A DNA stretch of 64,000 nucleotides from positions 1 to 64,000 of the forward strand of contig DAIDHI010000010.1 of the NCBI GenBank assembly GCA_027452025.1, read 5' to 3'. Under the pieces are notes generated by a model. That model made no database searches and was not told where the DNA came from. It saw nothing but the letters and a program-made list of their open reading frames with translations. Position numbers and translations under genes: made by a program. Positions within the stretch are counted from its first letter, which is position 1. Each line of letters opens with the position of its first letter. This stretch comes from Elusimicrobiota bacterium (GTDB lineage: Bacteria > Elusimicrobiota > Elusimicrobia > UBA1565 > UBA9628). Below, one piece after another: positions 1 through 8,277 of this stretch.

Positions 1-426
1 GCCGTCGCCGTCGCCCCGCCCGCCGCGGCCGCGGTCTCGCCGGCGAAGCCGGCCGCGGTCCCCGCGGCGGCCGCCGCCGCGCCGTCCGGCTCGCCCGTCG
101 TCATAGACCGGGATCCGACGATTTCTCCTTTCGACAAGGTCCGCCTGCGGCAGATCGCTTACGAGAAGGATCTGGCGCGCCGCGAGGTCGAGCGCGCGGC
201 GCGGGCGGCCAGGGCCAAGTCGCGCCGGCGCCGCCAGCCGCCCATCGAGGCGCGCATCGACCTGGAAGGCATCGTCTCCGTCGACGGGGGCAACAAGGCC
301 ATCGTCAACGGCGAGACCGTGGGCGCAGGGGACTCCGTCCTGGGCGCCCGGGTCGTGCGCATCAGCGCGCAGGCCGTGGCGTTCTCGTATAAGGGGCACC
401 GATTTACCAAGTCGATCAGCAAATGA
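1..426 (+). CDS. PilP-like pilus assembly protein, C-terminal part (5' end outside window)
   Basis: Reading frame 1 is open from the left edge to a TGA at 424-426, giving 141 residues of a gene that starts outside the window. The visible part begins with an Ala/Pro-rich linker, then a basic helical segment (about residues 45-80), then a compact C-terminal beta domain with the pattern I-x-L-x-GIVSV...AIVNGETVGAGDSVLGARV. That pattern is typical of the PilP / GspC homology-region domain, which links the inner-membrane platform to the secretin. It sits 13 nt before the secretin gene and is surely co-transcribed with it. PilM, PilN and PilO, which normally precede PilP, would lie to the left. Assignment to PilP rather than another GspC-like protein is inferred from the secretin neighbour; the domain type is fairly clear. 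Confidence 0.6.
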   Translation, partial: AVAVAPPAAAAVSPAKPAAVPAAAAAAPSGSPVVIDRDPTISPFDKVRLRQIAYEKDLARREVERAARAARAKSRRRRQPPIEARIDLEGIVSVDGGNKAIVNGETVGAGDSVLGARVVRISAQAVAFSYKGHRFTKSISK

Positions 427-439
427 GGTTGGAGGCGTC

Positions 440-2149
440 ATGACTACCGCGAGCGACATCATCGTGAGACTGGGCCGGAAACTGCGTAGCCTCGCCTTGC
501 TGACGGCGGCCCTGGAGCTGGCCTTGGGGCCGGCGCGGCCCGCCTGGGCGCAGCGCCGGCGCGAGGAGCCGCAAGCCAACCCGCAATTCCAGCAGCAGCT
601 GGACAACTCGCCCGCCGACGCGAGCGGGGCCCCCGTCGCCGCGAGCGATCTCTCCGGAGGCGGCGCCGCGGCGCAAAATCCCAACGCCGCCGACGTCCAG
701 ATCGGGACCGCGCCCGCGCCCAAGCCCAGGCCTCGGGAATCGACCAACCCGCTCGACGCCCGGGTCACCGTGCGCGTGAAGGGGGCCCCGTTGGCCACGT
801 TCCTCGACACGATCTCGGCCCAGGCTCACGTCAACTTCATCATCACCGAGGGCCTGGAGTCCAAGCGCGTGACGGCATTCCTCCAGAACGTCTCGGTGCG
901 CGAGGCCCTGCAGGTGCTGCTGGAGATCAAGGGCCTCACCTACGAGGAGGTGGGCCACAGCAACACCTACCTGGTCACGCCGCGCTCCAAGGACGTGGAA
1001 AACCTGGTCACGAGGATCTATACGCTGTCCTATATTCCGCTCATTCCGCTCGATACGGGCTCCCCCGGCGGCCAGCAGCAGCAGCAGAACGGCCAAGGCT
1101 CGGCTCCGGGCATGACGGGCGGCAATACCGGCCAAGCCGGCGCTCCGACGACCGGCAGCCAGCCGGGCACGACGGCGGACGCCATCTCCATCTTGAACGT
1201 CCTTCGCAGCGTGCTCACGGAGAAGGGCAAGGTGGCCATCGAGCCGAGGACCAACTCCTTGATCGTCACCGACGTGCCGGAGGTCTTTCCGCAGGTCGAG
1301 CAGATCCTTTCGGAGCTGGATAAGAAGGCCCCGCAGGTCATGATCGAGCTGCAGATCGTGGAGATCGACTCCACCAAGACCAAGGACCTCGGACTGGAGT
1401 GGGGCGCCAGCGACGGCGAGCTGGCGGCCTTCAACGGCGGCCAGCGCGACACGACGTTCCCGATGCAGCTGCCCAACAACCTCTCGAGGACGCGCTTCCT
1501 CGATCCGGTGGGCGCGGGCAACATCATCAGCACGATCGGCAGCGCGGGCGCCGCGTCGGCCACGGGGTTCACGACGGGCAGCTTCATCAAGACGAGCGTG
1601 CTCGACCTGACGTCGCTCCAGGTCATCTTGCGGGCCTTGATCGAGACCGACGAGGCGCGCTTCCTCGGCAAGCCGAAGATCCTGACCCTCAACAACAAGA
1701 AGGCGACCATCCAGATCTCGCGCGAGCAGGCGGACTACGTCATCCAGACGATCACCTCCGGCCTGGGAGGGATCTCGCAGGCGGGCGCCCAGATCCATAC
1801 CGACGAGACCGGCCTGATCCTCAACGTGACGCCGCAGGTCAACAAGGACGGCTACATCACGATGCTGGTCAATCCGTCGTTTACCGACATCCAGCAGTCG
1901 GTGATCTCCAGCGCGGCGCAGCCGGTCTTCGACCCGATCACCCGCTCGGCGTCGACGCTGGTCCGGGTCAAGAACGGGCAGACCTTGGTCCTGGGCGGGC
2001 TCCTCGAGTCGAAGGACGACAAGGTCACGCGCAAGGTGCCGCTGCTCGGCTACATCCCGCTCATCGGCTGGCTTTTCACGAGCGTGACCAACACTCGAAC
2101 GAACACCGACTTGGTGATCTTCCTGACCCCGACCATCGTCAACGACTGA
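440..2149 (+). CDS. pilQ: Type IV pilus / type II secretion secretin
   Basis: Outer-membrane secretin of 569 residues that forms the gated ring through which the pilus or secreted protein passes. The start ATG has a GGAGG Shine-Dalgarno about 5 nt upstream. Residues 13-37 form a signal peptide ending in PAWA. An Ala/Gln-rich linker follows, then an N0/STN-like domain (about 110-190, VTVRVKGAPLATFLDTIS...). The next N domain carries a Gln/Gly-rich insertion (about 212-250), and the secretin beta-barrel runs from about 290 to the end, with VPLLGYIPLIGWLF and the terminal DLVIFLTPTIV. The beta-signal-like C terminus indicates a complete protein. Length is shorter than proteobacterial PilQ because AMIN domains are absent. 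GspD is the alternative name; the downstream PilB/PilC/pilin genes favour PilQ. Confidence 0.9.
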   Translation: MTTASDIIVRLGRKLRSLALLTAALELALGPARPAWAQRRREEPQANPQFQQQLDNSPADASGAPVAASDLSGGGAAAQNPNAADVQIGTAPAPKPRPRESTNPLDARVTVRVKGAPLATFLDTISAQAHVNFIITEGLESKRVTAFLQNVSVREALQVLLEIKGLTYEEVGHSNTYLVTPRSKDVENLVTRIYTLSYIPLIPLDTGSPGGQQQQQNGQGSAPGMTGGNTGQAGAPTTGSQPGTTADAISILNVLRSVLTEKGKVAIEPRTNSLIVTDVPEVFPQVEQILSELDKKAPQVMIELQIVEIDSTKTKDLGLEWGASDGELAAFNGGQRDTTFPMQLPNNLSRTRFLDPVGAGNIISTIGSAGAASATGFTTGSFIKTSVLDLTSLQVILRALIETDEARFLGKPKILTLNNKKATIQISREQADYVIQTITSGLGGISQAGAQIHTDETGLILNVTPQVNKDGYITMLVNPSFTDIQQSVISSAAQPVFDPITRSASTLVRVKNGQTLVLGGLLESKDDKVTRKVPLLGYIPLIGWLFTSVTNTRTNTDLVIFLTPTIVND

Positions 2150-2160
2150 TCCGGCCGCTC

Positions 2161-2188
2161 TTGACTTTCCGGGGGCCGCGGCTATACT
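2161..2188 (+). promoter_or_regulatory. Sigma-70-type promoter for pilB
   Basis: TTGACT (2161-2166), a 16-nt spacer and TATACT (2183-2188) lie just after the secretin stop. The predicted transcription start (about 2195) falls between the possible GTG start at 2193 and ATG at 2199, so the pilB mRNA would have almost no 5' leader. No Shine-Dalgarno is visible here. Confidence 0.65.
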
Positions 2189-2198
2189 CAGCGTGGGC

Positions 2199-3950
2199 AT
2201 GATGAACCAGCGGATGCAGCTGGGCGACATCCTGGTCGCCAGCGCCGTCATCACGACCGAGCAGCGCGACAAGGCCGCGAGCATGGCGGCCATGTCGAAA
2301 TGCCCGCTCGGCGAGGCCGTGGTGAAGCTCGGCTTCGCCAACGAGGACTCGATCGCCGTGGCCTTATCCAAGCAGCTCGGCATCCCGTATGCGTCCCGGG
2401 AGAACAAGATCCTGAAGGTCGAGCGCAGCCAGGGCCTCGACAAGACGGTCAGCGAGACCTTCGCGCGGGAGCACCTGGTGCTGCCGCTGTTCCAAGACGA
2501 GAACGTCCTGGCCGTGGCCATGGCGCAGCCCGAGGACATCCTGCTTCAGGACAACCTCCGGGTGATGGCCCGCTGCGAGATACAGCCTTTCGTCGCCACC
2601 AAGTCCCAGCTCCTGCGCGCCATCGACGAGTTCTACCAGGGCGGCGGCTCCAGCCTCATCGAGAAGACGGTGGGGGCCAACGCCGCCCAAGACGCCGAGG
2701 CCGAGGTGGCCGAGATCGATACGTCGGACGCCCGCCTGGACCTGGACCAGGTCGTGGCCGGGGCCAAGGACTCGCAAGTCGTCGCTCTGGTCAACGCCAT
2801 CCTGAAGCAGGCGATCCAGGAGCGCTGCTCCGACATCCACCTCGAGAGCTACGACGAGCGGGTCTCGCTGCGTTTCCGCATCGACGGCGTGCTCTACGAG
2901 CGCATGGCGCCGCCCAAGGCCGCTTTTCTCTCGGTGGTCTCGCGCCTGAAAATCCTCTCCAAGCTCGACATCGCCGAGCGGCGCCTGCCCCAGGACGGCA
3001 CTTTCTCGATCAAGGTGCAGAACAGGCCCATCGACCTGCGCGTCTCCATCTGCCCGACCGTCTACGGCGAGAAGGTGGTCATGCGCATTCTCGACAAGGG
3101 GGCCGTCGAGCTCAACATCGACAAGATCGGCTTCGAGCCCCGGCAGAAGGAGGACTTCCTGGCTTCGGCCAAGAGCCCCCACGGCCTGATCTTCCTGACC
3201 GGCCCCACGGGTTCCGGCAAGACGACCACGCTCTATTCCGTCCTCAACGCCATCAAGACGCCCGAGATGAACTTCATGACGATCGAGGATCCCGTCGAAA
3301 TCAAGATGGAGGGCTTGAACCAAGTCCAGGTCAAGAGCAGCATCGGCCTGACCTTCGCTTCCGCGCTGCGCTCCTTCCTGCGCCAGGACCCCGACGTCAT
3401 CCTCGTCGGCGAGGTGCGCGACCAGGAGACGGCCCAGACCTGCTTGCGCGCGGCGCTGACGGGCCACCTCGTCCTGTCGACCCTTCACACCAACGACGCC
3501 ATGGGCACGGTGGTGCGCCTCATCGACCTCGGCATCGAGCCCTTCCTGCTTTCGAGCAGCCTGCTCTGCGCGGCCGCGCAGCGCCTGGTGCGCCTGCTGT
3601 GCCCGCACTGCAAGAAACCCTACAAGCCGACCGGCCCGGAGTTGGACATGTGCCTGCGGGAGGCAGAGCTCGACAACCCTCCGGACCCGGCCTCGGTGAT
3701 CTTCTACCAGCCGCGCGGCTGCGACAAGTGCGCGCGCACGGGCTACGCGGGTCGCCGCGCGATCTATGAGATCTACCGCATCAATCCCGAGATGCGCGAG
3801 GTGATCTACAAGTACGGCGGCGACGTGACCCGCCTCAAGGAGATCGCCCGCAAATCCGGCATGTGGAGCCTGCGCGCCAGCGGTTGGCGCAAGGTCCTGG
3901 CCGGCCAGACCACGGCCGAGGAAGTCGTCACGATCACGTCCGTCGAATAG
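2199..3950 (+). CDS. pilB: Pilus extension / secretion ATPase (PilB/GspE family)
   Basis: Cytoplasmic hexameric AAA-like ATPase that powers pilin polymerisation, 583 residues from ATG 2199. GTG 2193 and ATG 2202 are alternative starts; the promoter position argues against the GTG. The N terminus is an MshEN/T2SSE_N domain (RMQLGDILVASAVIT), and the C-terminal half is the secretion ATPase. That half carries Walker A GPTGSGKTTTLYSV, the Asp box MTIEDPVE, Walker B DVILVGEVRD and the His box LSTLHTND. Near the C terminus is the zinc-binding tetracysteine region CPHC...CDKC, which is typical of PilB/GspE and absent from the retraction ATPase PilT. No pilT is in the window. It has its own promoter although it lies only 49 nt behind the secretin. 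Confidence 0.92.
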   Translation: MMNQRMQLGDILVASAVITTEQRDKAASMAAMSKCPLGEAVVKLGFANEDSIAVALSKQLGIPYASRENKILKVERSQGLDKTVSETFAREHLVLPLFQDENVLAVAMAQPEDILLQDNLRVMARCEIQPFVATKSQLLRAIDEFYQGGGSSLIEKTVGANAAQDAEAEVAEIDTSDARLDLDQVVAGAKDSQVVALVNAILKQAIQERCSDIHLESYDERVSLRFRIDGVLYERMAPPKAAFLSVVSRLKILSKLDIAERRLPQDGTFSIKVQNRPIDLRVSICPTVYGEKVVMRILDKGAVELNIDKIGFEPRQKEDFLASAKSPHGLIFLTGPTGSGKTTTLYSVLNAIKTPEMNFMTIEDPVEIKMEGLNQVQVKSSIGLTFASALRSFLRQDPDVILVGEVRDQETAQTCLRAALTGHLVLSTLHTNDAMGTVVRLIDLGIEPFLLSSSLLCAAAQRLVRLLCPHCKKPYKPTGPELDMCLREAELDNPPDPASVIFYQPRGCDKCARTGYAGRRAIYEIYRINPEMREVIYKYGGDVTRLKEIARKSGMWSLRASGWRKVLAGQTTAEEVVTITSVE

Positions 3951-3991
3951 CGCCGCCGCCGCCCCTTAACCGACAATTAATCGTCGCGGCA

Positions 3992-4020
3992 TTGACAAGG
4001 CCCGGGGCCGCTGATACACT
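3992..4020 (+). promoter_or_regulatory. Sigma-70-type promoter for pilC and the pilin genes
   Basis: TTGACA (3992-3997), a 17-nt spacer and TACACT (4015-4020). The predicted leader is about 24 nt and contains a short near-perfect dyad (TTTTCCG-T-CGGAAAA) directly before the pilC ATG, which could be an operator. This promoter would drive pilC, the pilin-like genes and hpnK. Confidence 0.65.
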
Positions 4021-4050
4021 TAGCCCAGACCGATTTTCCGTCGGAAAAAT

Positions 4051-5277
4051 ATGGCTCGTTTCGCTTATACCGTCCAGGACAGCAAAGGAGAGACGACCTC
4101 GGGAGCCCTCGAGGCCGCCGATGAAAACGAGGCCATCAGCGCGCTCCAGGGCAAGGGCTATTTCATCCTCGCCCTGGCCTCGGAGCGCTTCGGCGGCGCC
4201 GCCGCGGCCGCCTCGGCCGCCGTCAACAAGAGCTACGCGGTCGGCGAGCGCGAGCTCGTCTTTTTCGCCGAGCAGCTCGCCACCTTGCTCAACGGCGGCG
4301 TGCCCCTGGTGCGCGCGTTGTCCTTGCTCGGCGAGCACGCCAATTCCAAGGGCCTGCACTTCGCTCTCGGCCAAGTGACCAAGGACGTCGCCGGGGGCAT
4401 GGCGCTCTACAAGGCTTTGGAGAAAAGCCCCAAGATCTTCGACAACCTCTGGGTCTCCCTGGTCCAGGCCGGCGAGATGGGCGGGCAGCTGCCGAAGGTG
4501 CTCAAGCAGATCGGCTCTTACCTCGAGGCGCAGGCCGACCTGAAGGCGAAGATCATCACGGCGATGGCCTATCCCGCCGTGCTCTTCGTCATGTCCATGG
4601 GCGTGCTGACCTTTTTCATCGTCAAGATCGTTCCGGTCTTCGCCGACATCTTCAAGCAATTCGGCATCAAGCTGCCGCCGCTGACGGCGTTCATCATCTT
4701 GATCTCGGGGCTGCTCGTCAATCACCTGCCGGCCCTGATGTTCGTGACCATCGGCTTTTGGTTCGTCTGGGCCGCCTATACGTCTACCGACGCCGGCAAG
4801 GTGACGAAGTGGAAGCTCATCTTCGAGGTCCCCTTCTTCGGCGCCTTCATCAAGAACATCCTCATCGAGCGGCTGCTGACCACGCTCTCCACCCTCATCG
4901 AGAGCGGCGTCAGCATCCTCAACGCCATCTCGGTCCTGGAGGGGGTGTTCGGGTCGAACATCATCTTCGCCACGCTGCTGCGCAACGTCAAGAACGACGT
5001 GGCGGCGGGCAAATCGATCTCCGGGGCTTTCCGCAAGACGGGCGTGCTGCCGCCCCTGGTCACCGAGATGATGTTCATGGGCGAGGAGTCCGGCAAGCTG
5101 CCCGACATGCTGATCACCTTGTCGAACTTCTACCGGGAGCAGATCGACCAGTTCACCCGGCGCTTCACCGCCATCATCGACCCGATCCTCGTCGTCGGCA
5201 TCGGCGGCCTGGTCGGCGTGATCGTGCTGGCGATCTTCCTGCCGATCTTCAAGCTGTCCACGTTCGGAGGCCACTGA
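4051..5277 (+). CDS. pilC: Type IV pilus inner-membrane platform protein
   Basis: Integral inner-membrane protein of 408 residues, the platform on which PilB works to add pilins. It has the usual family length and two tandem T2SSF domains (about residues 70-195 and 275-395), each followed by hydrophobic helices (for example VLFVMSMGVLTFFIVKIVPVF and the C-terminal ILVVGIGGLVGVIVLAIFLP). The N-terminal MARFAYTVQDSKGE motif is characteristic of PilC/GspF. The stop is 2 nt from the pilin start, so translation of the two is probably coupled. Confidence 0.93.
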   Translation: MARFAYTVQDSKGETTSGALEAADENEAISALQGKGYFILALASERFGGAAAAASAAVNKSYAVGERELVFFAEQLATLLNGGVPLVRALSLLGEHANSKGLHFALGQVTKDVAGGMALYKALEKSPKIFDNLWVSLVQAGEMGGQLPKVLKQIGSYLEAQADLKAKIITAMAYPAVLFVMSMGVLTFFIVKIVPVFADIFKQFGIKLPPLTAFIILISGLLVNHLPALMFVTIGFWFVWAAYTSTDAGKVTKWKLIFEVPFFGAFIKNILIERLLTTLSTLIESGVSILNAISVLEGVFGSNIIFATLLRNVKNDVAAGKSISGAFRKTGVLPPLVTEMMFMGEESGKLPDMLITLSNFYREQIDQFTRRFTAIIDPILVVGIGGLVGVIVLAIFLPIFKLSTFGGH

Positions 5278-5279
5278 TC

Positions 5280-5819
5280 ATGCCGCCGCGGCGCCGCGCC
5301 GACTCCGGGTTCACGCTCGTCGAGCTCGTCGTCGTCATCCTGATCATCGGGATCCTGGCTGCCTTCGGCATTCCTTCCTATCTGAAATCCGTCGAGAACA
5401 CCAAGGCCCAGGAGGGCGCCTCTCTCGTCAACATGGTCGGCACCACGAATCGCATGTTCGGCCTCGACCACTCCGTTGGCGGCGCGGTCGACATGGCGCG
5501 CGGCCAGTTGACGACGGCCTGCGGCGCGGCGGCTTGCCCGGCCAATCCCGCCGTTCCCGCCAACCCCTGCGACCTCGTGGCCTGCCGATATCTTTCGGCC
5601 CAGGACTACAACACCAAGCCTTATTCCGTTTTCGCGGACGACGGCGGCGGAAATTGCGCGGGATTGGGCGCCTGGTCGCCGGGCCTGGCGGCGGGGGCGC
5701 ACTTCGTCGCCTGCGGGCAGCGCGTCGGAGGCTCCGGCCCTTATTCGAGTTGGGGTTATGGGATCGATAACCTGGGCGTCATGCACACGGCGGGCGGCGC
5801 CCCGCAGCCGACTCAATAG
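5280..5819 (+). CDS. Type IV pilin (probable major pilin), cysteine-rich
   Basis: Prepilin of 179 residues. A 10-residue leader with four basic residues ends in Gly10, and the mature chain starts FTLVELVVVILIIGILAA with Glu at mature position 5, the canonical class III signal cut and N-methylated by PilD. The helix is followed by a variable domain with six cysteines, which suggests disulfide bonding. NTKAQEGASLVNMVGTTNRM is the type of sequence I associate with Elusimicrobia-type pilins. The gene lies 2 nt after pilC and heads a run of four pilin-like genes. It could also be a GspG-like pseudopilin. Confidence 0.85.
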   Translation: MPPRRRADSGFTLVELVVVILIIGILAAFGIPSYLKSVENTKAQEGASLVNMVGTTNRMFGLDHSVGGAVDMARGQLTTACGAAACPANPAVPANPCDLVACRYLSAQDYNTKPYSVFADDGGGNCAGLGAWSPGLAAGAHFVACGQRVGGSGPYSSWGYGIDNLGVMHTAGGAPQPTQ

Positions 5820-6369
5820 GCGGGCGGGCGCGGCGGGCCGCGGGCGCGGGCAGGCCGGCTACACCCTGCTCGAGATCCTGCTGTCGGTCATGCTCACGGC
5901 CGTGCTCGTGTCCGCGGTCTTCGGCGTGGCGCTGACGGCCAAGACGTCGGGCGGCGCCGCGGAGCGCAAGGTCGTGGCGGGGCTTGCGCAGCGGCAGTTG
6001 ACGAGCCAGCTCGGAAACTACGTGACGGCTTATTGGGACTATGGCACGGGAACCTGGCTCGGCGGCACGCCGCCCAACAACCCGACCGACATCGCCGGCC
6101 CATCGAGCCTGGTGCCGGGAGCGGCCTCGTGGTATCTGTCGGGCGCCGGAGGCTCGACCGTCGAGGACGACTGCGGCACCGGCGTTTACCCCACCAGTTG
6201 CTACGCGCTCCAGACCGGGACGCATCGCCTCAAGCGCTATCTTCCGGCCTGGTTCGAGGCCGGGCCCTACAACGCGCAGATCAGCTACGTGGTCACGCCG
6301 ACGGCGAACTTCGGGACCGCCGGCGAGTCTCCGACCATCCAGGTCAAGGTGAATTGGAACGAGCCATGA
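5758..6369 (+). CDS. Minor pilin with an unusually long leader
   Basis: Prepilin-like protein of up to 203 residues. The class III signal GQAG/YTLLEILLSVML is clear, with Glu at mature +5. Between the upstream pilin stop (5819) and this signal there is no ATG, GTG or TTG in frame. The only canonical start in reach is ATG 5758, inside the preceding pilin gene. This gives a 62-nt overlap and a 33-residue basic leader, several times longer than usual. A non-standard start nearer 5826 is possible. The mature protein carries two cysteines in its globular part. The stop overlaps the next start as ATGA. Confidence 0.7.
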   Translation: MGSITWASCTRRAAPRSRLNRRAGAAGRGRGQAGYTLLEILLSVMLTAVLVSAVFGVALTAKTSGGAAERKVVAGLAQRQLTSQLGNYVTAYWDYGTGTWLGGTPPNNPTDIAGPSSLVPGAASWYLSGAGGSTVEDDCGTGVYPTSCYALQTGTHRLKRYLPAWFEAGPYNAQISYVVTPTANFGTAGESPTIQVKVNWNEP

Positions 6370-7079
6370 GGGGACGAGCCGGTTTCACCCTCATCGAGGT
6401 GATCATCGCCATCGGCTTGGCCACGATGGTCTTTCTTGGCATCACGATGATCACGGCCTCGGCGCTGCGCAGTCATTTCGAGCAGATTCGCTACGGGCAG
6501 GACAACAGCACCAATCTCGCCGGGATCGACAATATGGTCCGGGTCTTCGAGGGCACGTCGCACCTCGAGCCCTGTTATCCGCCGACGCTGCCCTGGCCGG
6601 CCTATTGCGGCGGCGCCAGCTTGGCCGCCAGGGCCGCTCACTACAGCGAGGTGCGCGCCTGCTCGGACTACTCGGCGGCCATGGGGGGGGCTCTCGACGG
6701 AGTCGTCGGCAACGTGAAATGGTACGATTTCTGCGTGTCGGTGAGCACCCTTTGGTACTATTCGGGCGGCGGCTGCCCGCCGGCCGGCGGGTGGCCGACG
6801 GCCTCAAGCCCCTGCGGTACGGGCCCCGCCCCGCATGACGCGGCGATTTTCGGCTTTTACCCGGCCGGCTCCCTGCAGGTCAGCGGCGTGCCGAATTCTG
6901 GCGATCCTGTGTTCGTGCGCCAGGACTTTTCCGACAGCATCGCGATGCAGTACATCGTGGGCGTCGCCACGCCCACGCAGAACGTCCCCATCCCCGTGCA
7001 CTACGACATGCAGATCGGCTCCGGGCTCCAGAAGAGCTACCAATCGCCGCTTTGCGCAGGGGGGGCCCCATGCGACTGA
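6366..7079 (+). CDS. Minor pilin / pseudopilin, cysteine-rich
   Basis: 237-residue prepilin. The short leader MRGRAG is followed by FTLIEVIIAIGLATMVFLGI with Glu at mature +5, so it is a normal PilD substrate. The large C-terminal domain has many aromatic and Gly/Pro residues and eight cysteines. The start ATG overlaps the previous stop (ATGA) and the end overlaps the next gene by 10 nt, so it belongs to the pilin operon. Family-level function (pilus tip or priming, like PilV/PilW/GspJ) is inferred from position and length. An 8-G run at 6683-6690 lies inside the gene. Confidence 0.75.
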   Translation: MRGRAGFTLIEVIIAIGLATMVFLGITMITASALRSHFEQIRYGQDNSTNLAGIDNMVRVFEGTSHLEPCYPPTLPWPAYCGGASLAARAAHYSEVRACSDYSAAMGGALDGVVGNVKWYDFCVSVSTLWYYSGGGCPPAGGWPTASSPCGTGPAPHDAAIFGFYPAGSLQVSGVPNSGDPVFVRQDFSDSIAMQYIVGVATPTQNVPIPVHYDMQIGSGLQKSYQSPLCAGGAPCD

Positions 7080-7483
7080 GAGCCGCGAAGGGGCAGGTGC
7101 TCGTGCACGTGCTGATCACGGCGGTGATCGTCACCATCATCTCCGCCGCGCTCATGCGCCTGGTCCTCATGCGCCTGACGATCAGCGACCGCTTGGCCGG
7201 GGGCGCGGTCGGCAAGGCGGCGGCGACGTCCGGGTATCAGCTGCTGCTCGACGATTGGGCCTGCAACGGGACCTGCCACAACCCCGCGGCCGGGCCCGTT
7301 GCGGGCTGCCCCGCGATGAGCGGAAACCCGTTCGTCTGCGCGACCGCAGGTCCCAATACCTGCGGCTGCACCTGCAGCGGCAGCATCCCGCAGCCGGCTC
7401 CGAACCCGGCGATCGTCGTCAACGTGACCACGTCCGGGGCCGCGGACTCCTGCCAGATCCAGTCGCAGGCCGTCGTCCCGTGA
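7070..7483 (+). CDS. PilX-like small membrane-anchored pilus protein
   Basis: 137 residues from ATG 7070, preceded by a G-rich Shine-Dalgarno. There is a short basic N terminus, then one hydrophobic helix (QVLVHVLITAVIVTIISAAL) after Gly9. The consensus Glu+5 is missing, which resembles PilX/GspK-type N termini more than true pilins. The rest is Ala/Gly/Pro-rich with ten cysteines, three of them in the cluster CGCTC, so heavy disulfide bonding is expected. The stop overlaps the hpnK start as GTGA. Naming it PilX-like rests on position and N-terminal helix only. Confidence 0.55.
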   Translation: MRLRAAKGQVLVHVLITAVIVTIISAALMRLVLMRLTISDRLAGGAVGKAAATSGYQLLLDDWACNGTCHNPAAGPVAGCPAMSGNPFVCATAGPNTCGCTCSGSIPQPAPNPAIVVNVTTSGAADSCQIQSQAVVP

Positions 7484-8277
7484 AGCGCCTCATCGTCACG
7501 GCCGACGACTTCGGCTTCGACGCCCAGGTCAACGCCGCCGTCGTGCAGGCCTTCCAACAGGGCATCCTGCGCTTCGCAAGCCTCATGGTCGATTTCCCGG
7601 GCGCCGCCGACGCCGTCGCCCTGGCCAAGGCCAATCCCGGGCTGGGCGTGGGTCTGCACGTCGTGCTGTGCGAGGACGAGCCGGAGAAATGGGGGGCGCG
7701 CTACTTCTTCGTGCCTCGACACCGCCGCAGCATCGAGCCCAAGATCCGCGCCCAGATCGAGAAATTCCTGTCCTTCGGGCTCAAGCCCACCCACGCCGAC
7801 GGCCACATCAACATCCAAGCCCACCCCGTCATCTTCCCGATCCTGGCGCGGCTGGCGCGGGAATACGGCATTCCCAGGCTGCGCCTGCCCGCCGGAGAGC
7901 TCGGGCTCAACCGGGGCTTCGGGCGGCCTCTCTACAAGGGTCGGCTCGTCGAGGCGGCGATGGTGGCAACGCTGGGACGCGGCCTGCGCGCCGTCTGCCG
8001 GGCCCCCTATGTCACGGCGCGCACGCTGGGTCTTCTGCGCTCGGGGCTGATGGACGAGGACTACGTGTGCTGGCTGCTGGGGCGCCTTCCCGAGGGCACG
8101 ACGGAGATCTATTTTCATCCGACCACGAATCCCGCGACGGCCGTCTCGGGGAGGCCGACGCCGGGCCATCACACGGTGACGGAGCTGCGGACCCTGACCA
8201 GCCCCCGCGTCAGGCGGGCTCTTGAGGAGAGCGGGGCAGCGCTTCTGGGGCCTTCCGACCTCTTTTTCGCTGATTGA
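7480..8277 (+). CDS. hpnK: Hopanoid-associated YdjC-family deacetylase HpnK
   Basis: 265-residue YdjC/ChbG-fold deacetylase. HpnK is known to remove the acetyl group from the N-acetylglucosaminyl hopanoid made by HpnI. The N terminus KRLIVTADDFG carries the paired metal-binding Asp residues. GLHVVL and THADGHINIQAHP supply the His ligands of the family. It starts at a GTG overlapping the stop of the last pilin gene (GTGA), so its expression is tied to the pilus operon and not to hpnJIL. Its 3' end overlaps hpnL, on the other strand, by 68 nt. A generic YdjC deacetylase is the alternative, but hpnI, hpnJ and hpnL next door support HpnK. Confidence 0.82.
   Translation: MKRLIVTADDFGFDAQVNAAVVQAFQQGILRFASLMVDFPGAADAVALAKANPGLGVGLHVVLCEDEPEKWGARYFFVPRHRRSIEPKIRAQIEKFLSFGLKPTHADGHINIQAHPVIFPILARLAREYGIPRLRLPAGELGLNRGFGRPLYKGRLVEAAMVATLGRGLRAVCRAPYVTARTLGLLRSGLMDEDYVCWLLGRLPEGTTEIYFHPTTNPATAVSGRPTPGHHTVTELRTLTSPRVRRALEESGAALLGPSDLFFAD

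Noticed and set aside
416-2539. Very long open frames opposite or out of frame with real genes (for example a 707-codon minus-strand frame at 416-2539 and a 1,675-codon plus-strand frame at 45133-50160)
   Set aside because: They shadow genes with strong family motifs; the translations are Arg/Ala/Gly/Asp-rich without domains, as expected in high-GC DNA.
6683-6690. Poly-G tracts (8 G at 6683-6690 in a minor pilin gene, 8 G at 56335-56342 in the DUF374 gene, 7 G at 7059-7065, 16935-16941 and 53718-53725 region) as phase-variation switches
   Set aside because: Runs of 7-8 G are expected by chance at this base composition, the reading frames are intact across them, and no population data are available.
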